From contig NZ_JBGQOM010000006.1 of assembly GCF_052119645.1 (NCBI RefSeq), forward strand, positions 248,001 through 312,000: a stretch of 64,000 nt of DNA, written 5' to 3'. The first letter of the stretch is position 1. Every line of letters starts with the position of its first letter. Origin of the DNA: Paraglaciecola sp030730205. Lineage in GTDB: Bacteria > Pseudomonadota > Gammaproteobacteria > Enterobacterales > Alteromonadaceae. The notes beneath the pieces are model-generated. The model ran no database searches. It had not been told where the DNA came from and saw only the letters and a list, made by a program, of their open reading frames with translations. A program made the position numbers and the translations under genes. Shown here piece after piece: positions 29,212-38,068 of the stretch.

Positions 29212-30237
29212 ATGTTATTTAAAAATGCCAATAAACATTGCTTGAATCTGTGTCTATTACTTGCCTTTAGTCCTCTGTCGAGTGCTGCCACTAATTCTCA
29301 GTTAAATATCGATAACCCCATTGTATTGCAACGTGCCGACCCTTGGATTTATAAAGACCCAAATACGGGCTGTTACCAGTTCATTGGTACCTCACCTTTA
29401 TTTGATGAAATTGAAATACGCAGTGCCTGTCGTATCAATGATCTTAAACTGGCCGAAGCAAAAGTGATCTGGCAAAAACATATAGAGGGCAATATGGGCG
29501 CGCACATTTGGGCGCCAGAATTACATCGTTTTGACGATAGCTGGTATGTCTATTTTGCCGCAGGGGATGTTGAGGAACCATGGCGCATACGAATGTATGT
29601 ATTAGCTAACAAAAGTGACGATCCCAGGGAAGGTGATTGGCAAGAGCTAGGGCAAATCAAGACTCCTGATGATAGTTTTGCTTTGGATGCCACTACTTTT
29701 GAGCACAAAGGAAAACGTTATTTAATCTGGGCACAAATGAACGTTCCACGTACCTATAACTCTGCTTTACTAATGGCCGAGATGGATGGCCCATCGAGCA
29801 TTACTGGCCCTGTGATTACCTTAACTGAGCCCACTTTAGAGTGGGAAGTACAGGGGTATAAGGTTAACGAAGGCGCTGCGGTACTTATCCGCCATGGCAA
29901 AGTATTTGTTACTTATTCCGCTGCTGCCACCGATCATCGTTACGCCATGGGCATGTTATGGGCCGATGTAGAGAGTGACTTAATGGACAAATCAAGCTGG
30001 CATAAATCACCACAACCGGTATTTAGCTCTCAGCCTGAATTAGGCCGTTTTGGTCCAGGTCACAATAGCTTTACGGTGGCAGAAGATGGTATTACCGATT
30101 TGTTGATTTACCACAGCCGAGAATATCTTGAGCTAAAGGGCAGCCCTTTAAGTGATCCTAATCGGCATGCCAGAGCACGACCTATTTATTGGGATGCGCA
30201 GGGCTTTCCGTTATTTTTTAATGGGCAAGGAGACTGA
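29212..30237 (+). CDS. Exported GH43 exo-alpha-L-arabinofuranosidase-like enzyme
   Basis: 341 aa with a signal peptide (NKHCLNLCLLLAFSPLSSAA). GH43 triad: LQRADPWIYKDPNTG (base Asp), FALDATTFEHKGK (second Asp), YKVNEGAAVLIRHG (acid Glu), with FGPGHNSFTVAEDG. It is the extracytoplasmic partner of the cytoplasmic GH43 at 18.2 kb, similar over the whole catalytic domain. The pair probably acts on arabino-oligosaccharides on both sides of the inner membrane. It is followed by a bidirectional terminator. Confidence 0.92.
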   Translation: MLFKNANKHCLNLCLLLAFSPLSSAATNSQLNIDNPIVLQRADPWIYKDPNTGCYQFIGTSPLFDEIEIRSACRINDLKLAEAKVIWQKHIEGNMGAHIWAPELHRFDDSWYVYFAAGDVEEPWRIRMYVLANKSDDPREGDWQELGQIKTPDDSFALDATTFEHKGKRYLIWAQMNVPRTYNSALLMAEMDGPSSITGPVITLTEPTLEWEVQGYKVNEGAAVLIRHGKVFVTYSAAATDHRYAMGMLWADVESDLMDKSSWHKSPQPVFSSQPELGRFGPGHNSFTVAEDGITDLLIYHSREYLELKGSPLSDPNRHARARPIYWDAQGFPLFFNGQGD

Positions 30238-30252
30238 TTTTTAAGCGCTAAT

Positions 30253-30292
30253 AAAAAAGCCCCTGTTGAATTCATCAGCAGGGGCTTTTTTT
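30253..30292. terminator. Bidirectional Rho-independent terminator
   Basis: AAAAAAGCCCCTG and CAGGGGCTTTTTTT form a strong stem (GCCCCTG 30259-30265, CAGGGGC 30279-30285) with A and T runs on each side, between the convergent GH43 and SSS genes. Confidence 0.95.
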
Positions 30293-30304
30293 ATGGAATT
30301 TGAT

Positions 30305-31933
30305 TTACCAAAAGCGGTAGTAGATTAGTACCGTAATACCTAGGATACCCGCAGTATGCACGTAGTCCCAAATGTCCATACTTTCTGCGACTTCTTTTAG
30401 TCTGGCTTTACCTAAACAACCAAAAGTAAGTCCATCAATTTGCTCATCTGTGGCTTGTTTGGTAAAGATACTGGTTATGATCATCACAGCACAGACTAAT
30501 ACAAACAGTAAAATACAGAAATACAACCAGTTCATATCGGTGACTGGCGCCAAAATGGTGCCTTGCAAAGAGTCTTTAAAGGGTAGTAATACAAGGCGGA
30601 ACATACCTAATACAAAACCCGCTACTAAGCCGACAAAACCGGCGGCTGGGGTGATTTTTCGGGTAATTAAGCCAAGTAAAAATACTGCCGCAATACCAGG
30701 GGCGATGAGTGATTGCACACTTTGCAGATATTCATACAGTACATCAGCAATTAAGCTCATTACCGGTATCCACAACATACCTAAAATTACCACCACTACG
30801 GTTGCCCAACGACCCACTGACAATAGGTGTTTTTCAGAAGATTCTGGTTTGAATTTTTTATAAAAATCGATGGTAAATAAGGTCGCTGATGAGTTAAATA
30901 AGGATGCTAAAGAACTCATCAATGCGGCAAAAATACCACCTATTACTATGCCTTTTACCCCAGAAGGTAATAATTCAGCCACCAGTGTTGGGAAGGCCTG
31001 ATCGGCACCATCGTAATGAATCAGTCCTTTTTCTTTTAAAGCAAAGGCAATCATACCTGGGACCAAAAAGATAAAGACCGGTAGTAGTTTTAAATAGCCA
31101 GCTAACATAGTACCGCGGCGGGCTTCTTTAATGCCTTTTGCCGACAATACCCGTTGCACGATATATTGGTCGGTACACCAGTACCAGAAGCCAATAATGA
31201 AGGAGCCAAAAATAATACCAGGCCAAGGGAAGTCTTCGTCAGTGGCTGCGCGGATCAAGTGCATGTTGGCGCCATTTAAACGTTCTACTTCGGCCCAACC
31301 ACCCACTTTATCTAGGCCAACCACAAGGATAACAACCGAACCGATAATCAATACAGGAGTTTGCAAGACCGAGGTCCACATAATGGCTTTCATGCCGCCT
31401 AATACGGTATAAATCCCGGTAATGCCCACTAAACCAAAGGCACATATCCAAAAGAAATCAATGCCATAAATAGTATCGATGCCTAGGATGGTTTGTAAGG
31501 CAATGGCTCCGGCATAAACCGTTACGGCTACCTTGGTGAGTACATAACTGACTAATGAGATAATCGACAAAAAAGTACGTGAAGCAGAGTTATAACGACG
31601 TTCTAAAAACTCCGGCATGGTGTAAACTTTGCTGCTCCAGTAGAAAGGTACAAATACCCAACCTAATAACAATATGATCCAAGATTGTAATTCCCAGTGA
31701 GCCAGTGCCATACCTGACTGAGCGCCTGCACCCGACAAACCAACTAAATGTTCAGAACCAATATTTGATGCAAATATCGATGCACCTATTACAAGCCAAC
31801 TCGCGTTGCGGCCTGCCAAAAAATAGTCTTCGGTATCTTGGCCTTTTTGGCGCATAGATACCCACACCACCCCTATAAGTAATACAAAAAAGCCGGCTAA
31901 CACCAGCCAGTCGAGTGTACTCAGTTCAATCAT
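30305..31933 (-). CDS. Sodium:solute symporter (SSS family, SGLT-like sugar transporter)
   Basis: 542 aa with about 14 membrane segments. Family signatures: DYFLAGRNASWLVIGASIFASNIGSEHLVGLSGAGA (SSS motif with Na+-site serines), YTMPEFLERRYN, YTVLGGMKAIMWTSVLQ, and GFWYWCTDQYIVQRVLSAKGIKEARRG, the pattern of vSGLT-type sugar carriers. It likely imports free L-arabinose or another monosaccharide released in the periplasm, complementing the GPH oligosaccharide carrier. The promoter region shared with the divergent GntR gene contains a FadR-type palindrome at 31996-32010. Exact substrate unknown. Confidence 0.92.
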   Translation of the reverse strand: MIELSTLDWLVLAGFFVLLIGVVWVSMRQKGQDTEDYFLAGRNASWLVIGASIFASNIGSEHLVGLSGAGAQSGMALAHWELQSWIILLLGWVFVPFYWSSKVYTMPEFLERRYNSASRTFLSIISLVSYVLTKVAVTVYAGAIALQTILGIDTIYGIDFFWICAFGLVGITGIYTVLGGMKAIMWTSVLQTPVLIIGSVVILVVGLDKVGGWAEVERLNGANMHLIRAATDEDFPWPGIIFGSFIIGFWYWCTDQYIVQRVLSAKGIKEARRGTMLAGYLKLLPVFIFLVPGMIAFALKEKGLIHYDGADQAFPTLVAELLPSGVKGIVIGGIFAALMSSLASLFNSSATLFTIDFYKKFKPESSEKHLLSVGRWATVVVVILGMLWIPVMSLIADVLYEYLQSVQSLIAPGIAAVFLLGLITRKITPAAGFVGLVAGFVLGMFRLVLLPFKDSLQGTILAPVTDMNWLYFCILLFVLVCAVMIITSIFTKQATDEQIDGLTFGCLGKARLKEVAESMDIWDYVHTAGILGITVLIYYRFW

Positions 31934-31995
31934 CTTGTTGTTCTCACAGATTGTGCATTAGTTATTGTCGTTGTTTTACAGTTTTGAATATTGAC

Positions 31996-32010
31996 ATATT
32001 GTATTACAAA
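31996..32010. promoter_or_regulatory. GntR/FadR-type operator between SSS symporter and regulator genes
   Basis: ATATTGTATTACAAA contains TTGT-ATT-ACAA, a perfect dyad matching the FadR-family consensus. It is 63 bp upstream of the symporter start and about 150 bp upstream of the GntR start, fitting control of both. Confidence 0.65.
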
Positions 32011-32159
32011 TGAGAAGTGTTACATGGATGTTAATTAAAAATAAACTTCAAAGTGAAGTTGTTTATTTGTCTGTGCTTTTAATCAAAGTCGTTGACCTTA
32101 CATCTTTTAAAATTATGATAAGATAATCAAACAATGGATATTTGAAGTGAAGAGTAAGC

Positions 32160-32879
32160 ATGGCTTTAATTGAAAACCTGAATTTATCAGACAAAGTAAC
32201 TCAAGAGTTAGGCCGTGCAATCATTTCCGGTGAATATTCGAACGACTCAGGTTTCCCTAGCGAAGCAAAGATGTGTGAAGACTATGGTGTAAGTCGCACC
32301 TCCATCCGCGAAGCCGTAAAGATGTTAGGAGCCAAAGGCCTCATCACCTCTCGCCCCAGAAAAGGCATAGTGGTAGAACCTGCCAGTAAGTGGAATTTGT
32401 ACGATACAAGTGTGCTCAAATGGATGCTTGAAAGTAGCCCGTCTTTATTTGTATTACGTGAGTTTTTACAAATGCGTATGGCGATTGAGCCTCAAGCTGC
32501 GGCACTTGCTGCACAATTTGCCACAGATGAGCAAATCAAGCAGATTGAACAGGCGTTAAAAGGTATGGAAGCGGCTGGTAGCGATCCTACCCTGTCCTTA
32601 CATGAGGCCGATATTGCCTTTCATACCAGTATCTTAGCTGCCAGTAATAATCGGTTTATTCTCCAGTTACGTGATTTTGTTAGCACCGCATTAAATGTCA
32701 GTATCCAGCACACCACTCCGGCTAAAGGCAGTATCAAAGCTATTATTGAAGAGCATGATAAAGTGTATCGGGCTATTAGCTTGCGCCAGCCAGAAAGAGC
32801 AAAAAGCATGACTGCTTACCTGATTGACGAGGCCATCATTTTTATCGATGCTGAAATTGCCAAACAAGAACAAAAATAG
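32160..32879 (+). CDS. GntR-family regulator, FadR subfamily (FCD domain)
   Basis: 239 aa. The N-terminal winged helix (KVTQELGRAIISGEY, FPSEAKMCEDYGVSRTSIREAVKMLGAKGLITSRPRKGIVV) is classic GntR. The C-terminal FCD all-helical ligand domain has the metal-binding pattern Asp/His in HEADIAFHTSIL, with later EEHDKVYRAI. Such proteins sense sugar acids, lactones or sugars and bind TNGTNNNACNA dyads. Six matching dyads occur upstream of the GH43, TonB receptor, symporter and permease genes in this window, so it is probably the local repressor of the arabinose locus, including its own promoter (inference). It is followed after 83 bp by the pentose dehydrogenase gene. Confidence 0.9.
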   Translation: MALIENLNLSDKVTQELGRAIISGEYSNDSGFPSEAKMCEDYGVSRTSIREAVKMLGAKGLITSRPRKGIVVEPASKWNLYDTSVLKWMLESSPSLFVLREFLQMRMAIEPQAAALAAQFATDEQIKQIEQALKGMEAAGSDPTLSLHEADIAFHTSILAASNNRFILQLRDFVSTALNVSIQHTTPAKGSIKAIIEEHDKVYRAISLRQPERAKSMTAYLIDEAIIFIDAEIAKQEQK

Positions 32880-32962
32880 TCGCTGATACTGCCGGAAAAG
32901 TTGCTTATTTTTCGTGTAGAACAGACCCATAAGCTTAATAAAAATACCTTTAAGAGCATTTA

Positions 32963-33742
32963 ATGTCTGCTAATAATGAACAGATAAGCCAATATCCAAG
33001 TCTCAACAATAAACATGTTTTTATAACGGGTGGAGCCACAGGTATTGGTGCCGAAATTGTGCGTGCCTTCTACCAACAAGGCGCTAAAGTCAGCTTTATA
33101 GATATTGACGAACCGGCCAGCCAACAATTATGTGCAGAAATGGGTGGTAGCGATGAGCAACGAATTCAGTATTTTGTATGTGATATTCGCAACATTCCCC
33201 ATTTATTAGAAACCATTAATCTCGCCAAAAGTCAATTTGGTGATATTGGGGTGTTAGTGAATAACGCCGCAAATGATGCTCGTCATGATACCGAAAGTCT
33301 GTCGGTAGAGTATTGGGATGACCAAATGGCGGTAAATTTACGTCCAAACTTTTTTACTGCACAAGCAGTTGTCACCCATATGAAACGTTTAGGTGGTGGC
33401 AGTATTATTAATCTTGGCTCTATTAGCTGGCGCATTAAACAAGACTTTATGCCGGTTTACACCACGGCTAAAGCCGCTCTAGAAGGTATGACACGTACGT
33501 TGGCTAAACATCATGGCCGTGACAATATTCGCGTAAATACCTTAATTCCGGGCTGGGTAATGACAGAAAAACAGCTTTATCATCGCCTGCAAGCCAGTGA
33601 TTTTGAAGACATTCGCAAAAACCAATGTATTAAAGAAACTCTCGAATCTACACATATTGCCAGCGCCGCGCTATTTTTAGCCGCTGACGACAGTAAGATG
33701 CTTACCGCTCAATCCATTATTGTTGATGGCGGTTGGGTTTAA
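32963..33742 (+). CDS. SDR-family pentose 1-dehydrogenase (XylB-like)
   Basis: 259 aa short-chain dehydrogenase. The Rossmann motif GGATGIGAE, then LVNNAAND, the catalytic Ser in NLGSISW, and the YxxxK pair in VYTTAKAALEGMTRTLAKHHG are all present. YPSLNNKHVFITGG, NDARHD, GSISWR and the ending IVDGGW closely follow Caulobacter D-xylose 1-dehydrogenase XylB and related L-arabinose 1-dehydrogenases. It would oxidise the free pentose to its lactone with NAD+, the first step of a Weimberg/Dahms-type route. In this locus L-arabinose is the likelier substrate. A decayed SMP-30-type lactonase gene lies 0.85 kb downstream, matching step two. Confidence 0.88.
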   Translation: MSANNEQISQYPSLNNKHVFITGGATGIGAEIVRAFYQQGAKVSFIDIDEPASQQLCAEMGGSDEQRIQYFVCDIRNIPHLLETINLAKSQFGDIGVLVNNAANDARHDTESLSVEYWDDQMAVNLRPNFFTAQAVVTHMKRLGGGSIINLGSISWRIKQDFMPVYTTAKAALEGMTRTLAKHHGRDNIRVNTLIPGWVMTEKQLYHRLQASDFEDIRKNQCIKETLESTHIASAALFLAADDSKMLTAQSIIVDGGWV

Positions 33743-33813
33743 TATTAAGCTATTTACGGTATTTGGTTTGAGTGGGGGTATAAGCATTGTATAAAGCCTA
33801 AACTCATGATATT

Positions 33814-33828
33814 CATAATACAATATGT
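33814..33828. promoter_or_regulatory. Degenerate GntR-type operator before the TauE/SafE gene
   Basis: On the minus strand, TGACATATTGTATTA is identical over 15 bases to the sequence around the site at 31996, but the right half-site reads TGA instead of CAA. It is the weakest member of the motif set. Confidence 0.4.
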
Positions 33829-33831
33829 CAA

Positions 33832-34572
33832 ATGTCAGTATGCGCAGCAACAGAATTGATGATTTTAGCTTTTCATGATTGGGCTTTAGTTTATCTAATA
33901 CTCATTACAGGTGCCTGCTTACAAGGGCTTATTGGCTTTGGTCTGGGCTTGTTCAGCGCACCTCTTTTATTTTTAATTGCACCGCAATTAGTTCCCGTAC
34001 CTATGATCCTAAATGCCTTGGTTGTTACTTTGGCCTTGTTATTGGCAAACCGTAAATATATCAACAAACAGCTGGCGTCATTTTCCATTCTCGGTGGTAG
34101 TGTTGGGGTTTTTCTTGCCACAGCTGTAATTACTTATGTGGATTTAGGCCAGTATCAAATTTTATTTGGACTGTCGATCGTCTGTGCGGTGTTATTGTCA
34201 GTGGCTGGGTTTACTCCTCAAGTATCTGGTGTTACCAGTGCTGTTGCGGGTTCTTTGTCTGGTTTTATGGGAACTTTAACCTCGGCAGGTGGCGCACCTA
34301 TGGGTTTGTTATATCAAACCGCTCATAAGGAACAAATCAAAGCAAACCTAAGTTTGTTTTTTGTCTATATCAATGCCTTAAGTATAGTGTCACTGAGCAT
34401 GGCTGGGGTGGTGGGTAAACAAGATCTCTGGTTGTTTGTTTATAGTGTGCCAGCAGTGATAGTAGGCTATTTGTTATCTTTGTTTTTAGGTCGTTTTTTT
34501 AATCTCAATATGATCCGGCCCCTTATCCTGTTTATTGCTTTTTGCTCAGGATTACTGTGCATCTTTAATTAA
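33832..34572 (+). CDS. TauE/SafE-family membrane permease
   Basis: 246 aa (237 if started at the Met at 33859, which has an equally weak RBS). Eight or so hydrophobic segments with the paired family motifs: GACLQGLIGFGLGLFSAPLLFLIAP near the N-terminus and GSLSGFMGTLTSAGGAPMGLLY in the middle, both typical of TauE/SafE (DUF81) anion exporters or importers for sulfonates, sulfoacetate or sulfite. Its role here is unclear. The operator-like element just upstream hints that it belongs to the same regulon, possibly as a sugar-acid exporter. That is inference. Confidence 0.85.
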   Translation: MSVCAATELMILAFHDWALVYLILITGACLQGLIGFGLGLFSAPLLFLIAPQLVPVPMILNALVVTLALLLANRKYINKQLASFSILGGSVGVFLATAVITYVDLGQYQILFGLSIVCAVLLSVAGFTPQVSGVTSAVAGSLSGFMGTLTSAGGAPMGLLYQTAHKEQIKANLSLFFVYINALSIVSLSMAGVVGKQDLWLFVYSVPAVIVGYLLSLFLGRFFNLNMIRPLILFIAFCSGLLCIFN

Positions 34573-34591
34573 ATTTAGCTGAGCATGTTGG

Positions 34592-35210
34592 TTAATAATC
34601 ACATATGTCGTTGTTTGAAAGTCTAATCATTTGAATGCAATAAACTGAGTTTGTGTCTAGCAAAATGGAATTCATCTGTGTGGCAGTAGAAAATATATGG
34701 CTGTCTAATCCTATGGCCTCTGACCTAAAAATAAGCAAACTACCGGCTAGCGGTTGTTCTGCTTTTTGTGCTGCCGAAAGTTCGCAGGTAGCTGTTGTGA
34801 CAAACATTAAATCATTATTATCACCACCAAAAGTGATTCAAGTAGGGTGGCTCACTGGCATCTCAAAAACTCTTTCAGCTCCATTTACTGCGTAACAACT
34901 AAGGGAAGTTCCGCCCCAATTTGCGCTCCAAAGATTGTATTTACTATCAACGCTAGCACCGTCTGGAAAAACATTGGTAATGGTACTAGCATAAATTCGC
35001 TTGTTACTGATTGCGTCTGTAGCGTTATTAAAATCACACTGAAAGATTGTTTGTAAAGCAGAGTTAGCCAAATAAAATAAAGATGCGTCACTACTCCAAG
35101 CAATACCATTGGCGATGTTAATATTACTTATTATCTTTTCTACGCTTAGCTCTGTATTAACTCGGTATAATACCTCCCGAGTGCTAAGAAAAACGAGGTG
35201 TATTAATTGT
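34592..35210 (-). pseudogene. SMP-30/gluconolactonase-family pseudogene (probable pentonolactonase)
   Basis: Read on the minus strand, a single frame from about 35205 to 34592 gives SMP-30 beta-propeller motifs in order: VLYRVNTELSVEKI, NGIAWSSDASLFYLANSALQ, FPDGASVDSKYNLWSANWGG, VFEMPVSHPT, then a TGA stop (34838-34840), then ITFGGDNNDLMFVTTAT and QPLAGSLLIF. The N-terminal third is missing, with a TAA just upstream of the recognisable part. The motif NGIAWS and the PDG Asp are metal-site segments of gluconolactonases. SMP-30 proteins hydrolyse aldonolactones, the step after the nearby pentose 1-dehydrogenase, so this is probably the broken lactonase of that pathway. Confidence 0.85.
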
Positions 35211-35536
35211 TTTTAAATGTGCTCAATCTGGCGATAACCATTGTTAATATTCTTAACTATTTGTTTTACATAAAGATTAATAATCCCATTTTGTGCCATA
35301 TCATACCGTTTAGATGAGTCACAATTTTAAAAAATAACGATGTGGCCCCCACAATTTTCAATCGTTAATCAGAATATTTGTCACGAGGTGGTCACATATC
35401 TTTGCGTCAAAACATAGATATTTGCAACCTTTAAATTCATATGGGGGAAACACTTTTCAATAAAATATCCGTTAGGTGTTTTGGCTATTTAGCGTTCTTA
35501 TTTGACGTAATCTGACCTCATGCATAGATAATATAA
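35211..35536. other. AT-rich junction between the arabinose locus and hipBA
   Basis: No gene is seen. TAACGAT (about 35335-35341) and ATCGTTA (about 35360-35366) form a spaced inverted pair. AAATAACGAT at 35332-35341 recurs at 44372-44381, beyond the recombinase module. This may be an element boundary but is unproven. Confidence 0.35.
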
Positions 35537-36835
35537 CTAGCGTAGTTTGTCCAAACATTGGCACATTTGTTCAGCGATGGCTTTACCTAATTCCAGATTA
35601 AAATCTTGCGGTGCAAGCTTAAATGTATTTTCCAAAGCGTGTTCTGTTTTGTCTAATAAGTGATCAAATATTGATTGGACGTTTTCCTCTGGCATACCTA
35701 GATACTTTCCATGAGCCAACCAATGATGCTTCTGAATATTATACCAATGATAGTGATTGTTTTTACTGTGGACTTTCATCGCCATTTTGATTTTCTTTTT
35801 CTGAATATTGCCTTGTCCAAAATAAGGGTAGGCACTCATCACATCGTAAAAGGGCGTTAGGCGATAACCATCCGCTTGTAAAAATAGACTGAAATTTTTT
35901 GCGTGGCCATCAATCGCGCCGAGTAACCAAAATACAATTTGGCTCATCAGGAAATTGTACCGGTCTTGTATTGCTGAGCTAGAAAATTTGAGTAAGTCCA
36001 TGATAGCTAGCGCTCCGGGCCCACCTTTTTCTTCATATTTACTGCCACTGACTCTACCTAATGCTTGGCACATATCTTCTTGAGGAAGCCGGATTATTTG
36101 GCTATCCGTAATACGTCGGTCAAAGCGTTCAACGACCAGCACTCGTTGATCTTCAAAGCTTTGAATAGCTACTTTTGCAACAGGCAATCCTAGATTAGCC
36201 AAAAAGGTCAGGCAGAACCATTCATTATCAACACTACTAGATAAGTCTATGTTCATCTGTTGATGGTGAAAGATGGGTGGTTTAAAAATATGGGTTGTTG
36301 CTGTCTGACCTTGCGGCTTGTGCCATTGACCTTTCCATAGTGTCAACGCGGTTTTTTCTTGGGCACCGGCTAACGAAATACGAAAATCATCATCACTGTG
36401 CATGCCCAGTACATTGTCTACTCGAGTGTCTCGTATCGTTTGGGCAATATCTGCTTCGTTTATTGCTTTGAGTGAAATGGCTGGTAAGGCCTCAAATGGT
36501 GGTTCGTTGCTTAAAGATATTGCGCCGATGCAATCACCGCCGACTGTGGCGAGTAAATCAAAGGGAGATGTACTTTGAGCACCTAAGCGGTCAACCATAT
36601 ATTTACGGATAACATCATTGTCGGGTAGTAAATTATCAAAATAGGCATGAACTGCATCAGATTTAATTTCACTCGATTGCAGCGGGAGGCTTAGTGATAG
36701 CGCCCGAGTCCCTATGACAGTTAACCATTGAGGATCATACTGAAAACTCATTCTGCCTTTGTTCAGTTTAAGTGTTCCAACAAGAACATTATTCATAGAG
36801 CAATAAAGCTGTTTGGTATGAGATTTACGGCCCAT
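35537..36835 (-). CDS. hipA: HipA-family serine/threonine kinase toxin
   Basis: 432 aa. HipA features: an N-terminal domain with FDNLLPDN, the SLAGAQEKTAL loop with the autophosphorylatable serine region, THIFKPP (nucleotide lysine), VLVVERFDR, EDMCQALG, the catalytic loop GAIDGHAKNFS and LTPFYDVMSAYP with the metal-binding Asp. HipA kinases phosphorylate GltX or related targets and cause dormancy unless bound by HipB. The start overlaps the hipB stop by one base (TGATG), so translation is coupled. Full length compared with E. coli HipA (440 aa) and with all catalytic motifs, so probably active. Confidence 0.93.
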   Translation of the reverse strand: MGRKSHTKQLYCSMNNVLVGTLKLNKGRMSFQYDPQWLTVIGTRALSLSLPLQSSEIKSDAVHAYFDNLLPDNDVIRKYMVDRLGAQSTSPFDLLATVGGDCIGAISLSNEPPFEALPAISLKAINEADIAQTIRDTRVDNVLGMHSDDDFRISLAGAQEKTALTLWKGQWHKPQGQTATTHIFKPPIFHHQQMNIDLSSSVDNEWFCLTFLANLGLPVAKVAIQSFEDQRVLVVERFDRRITDSQIIRLPQEDMCQALGRVSGSKYEEKGGPGALAIMDLLKFSSSAIQDRYNFLMSQIVFWLLGAIDGHAKNFSLFLQADGYRLTPFYDVMSAYPYFGQGNIQKKKIKMAMKVHSKNNHYHWYNIQKHHWLAHGKYLGMPEENVQSIFDHLLDKTEHALENTFKLAPQDFNLELGKAIAEQMCQCLDKLR

Positions 36836-37083
36836 CAGAAATCCAGCACCTTGCGCTGATTTAGGTCACTCTTATTATTTGCTGTGGCTGACAATTTAAT
36901 ATCGAGCGCACTACATACACGTAAGAGGGTTACCAAACTGACCTTATCAGGGCTTGTTTCAATACGAGAAATATCTTTTTGAAATAGCCCTACATTTTTA
37001 GCTAGCTGAGCCTGCGTCCAACCCTTAGCTTTGCGTGCATCACGTATTATCGGACTGATATCAGCAGGAGTGTTTACTTTCAT
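36835..37083 (-). CDS. hipB: HipB-family antitoxin, Xre-type repressor
   Basis: 82 aa helix-turn-helix protein (IIRDARKAKGWTQAQLAKNVGLFQKDISRIETSPDKVSLVTLLRVCSALDIKLS) matching HipB. It should neutralise HipA and repress the pair. Upstream, near-perfect inverted repeats at 37107-37157 are the likely operators. It is the first gene of the hipB-hipA operon. Confidence 0.92.
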   Translation of the reverse strand: MKVNTPADISPIIRDARKAKGWTQAQLAKNVGLFQKDISRIETSPDKVSLVTLLRVCSALDIKLSATANNKSDLNQRKVLDF

Positions 37084-37106
37084 AAGGTTATTTACATACT
37101 AAAATT

Positions 37107-37157
37107 GGTATAATACTAGGATATACCCTTTATAGTATAAATCAAGTTTATACTATA
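37107..37157. promoter_or_regulatory. Probable HipB operators
   Basis: A perfect 11-bp inverted repeat (TATAGTATAAA at 37131-37141, TTTATACTATA at 37147-37157) and a second dyad GGTATA (37107-37112)/TATACC (37122-37127) lie 24-74 bp upstream of hipB. Paired dyads upstream of hipB are the known autoregulation layout. Confidence 0.7.
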
Positions 37158-37428
37158 TTTGGTTTAAAAAAACATACACTAGAACTAAACTTTGAAAATC
37201 ACTTTTAATCTCGGCCACATCACGAAAACCCTTTCAAACAGCGCTTGTAAAACGAACTAAAGTAACGTTGAACGCCCAGCCTCAGATTAGTTGTTGAATT
37301 GAAATACCTCAGCAGAGAGTTTTCTAAAATTCTGTGTCAGCGAGAGCTTTTAGAGAGCTCTTATTGTTACAATGGATCTAGCGAGATTAAAACATCCCGC
37401 TAGATTTATAGCTTTTCAAAAATCGCCA
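37158..37428. other. Intergenic region between hipBA and a reverse unknown gene
   Basis: No gene is seen. ATCTAGCG (37376-37383) and CGCTAGAT (37398-37405) form a stem-loop just beyond the 3' end of the reverse gene and may act as its terminator; no T run. Confidence 0.4.
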
Positions 37429-37956
37429 CTAAAATCTTAATGGCAGGGGATATGGCAAATCTATCCACGACTCAGGACAGTATCTTGAATCTAGTATTCG
37501 ATTGATCAATCTCGACTTTGGCCTGTGTGACAACAGTATAACGATAAAGTCATCGGCAAACTGACGTAAACTATGTTTGAAAATTGCATCAATCATTTCG
37601 TCAGCAGGAGTTGTTTCGTAAATGTCTATCAAGTGAATCCAAGACAGAACTTCGATTTGCTTGTTAGTTATATTACGAACCTTGAGAACTTCCAATCGGA
37701 ATGACTGCGGGGCATTGATATACGCATCTTTCATAATACAAGAGTGCGAAATTGCCATGTAGTTTCGATTATGTTTTGCAACTAACGGCATAGGCAGGCA
37801 CAGTGGGTTTTCAATCTCCAGTTGCACGTTAAAACCGAATGATTTCCGCAGCTCTGCTATATTTAAAAAGCAAATAAATGCTGGTTCAGCGAGCGGATGT
37901 ATGCCGATGTCTTTTACTTTGATTGCGCCCATTTTTACTTCCATATTGTTAAACAT
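37429..37956 (-). CDS. Unknown protein, remotely similar to the small recombinase-operon protein
   Basis: 175 aa with a strong RBS (AAGGAG, 7 nt before the ATG). I do not recognise a domain. It shares a pattern with the 186-aa protein at 38893: a Leu-Pro-x-Pro-Leu or Leu-Pro-Leu segment followed by Lys and Tyr (LPMPLVAKHNRNYMA versus LPLAYKNEFGMYRVF), then a beta strand and [QK]IE[VA]x[SA]W (KQIEVLSWIHL versus KIEAIAWEYV), then a helix. I infer distant paralogy. It is divergent from the MarR-like gene and probably belongs to the same mobile module. Confidence 0.7.
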   Translation of the reverse strand: MFNNMEVKMGAIKVKDIGIHPLAEPAFICFLNIAELRKSFGFNVQLEIENPLCLPMPLVAKHNRNYMAISHSCIMKDAYINAPQSFRLEVLKVRNITNKQIEVLSWIHLIDIYETTPADEMIDAIFKHSLRQFADDFIVILLSHRPKSRLINRILDSRYCPESWIDLPYPLPLRF

Positions 37957-38068
37957 TTTTTTCTCCTTTTTGGTTAACGATGTTTAACTTAGTCGATTTC
38001 AAAAAAAAGTGGAAAAAGCTCGAAATGGGAGTCAAAAGAGCTTAAAAATGATAACCGCTCTCATGATT

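Noticed and set aside
30372..31412. Forward frames antisense to the SSS symporter
   Set aside because: Shadows of a well-supported membrane protein gene on the other strand.
34885..35109. 74-aa reverse frame overlapping the SMP-30 remnant
   Set aside because: It is out of frame with the recognisable SMP-30 motifs and resembles no protein.
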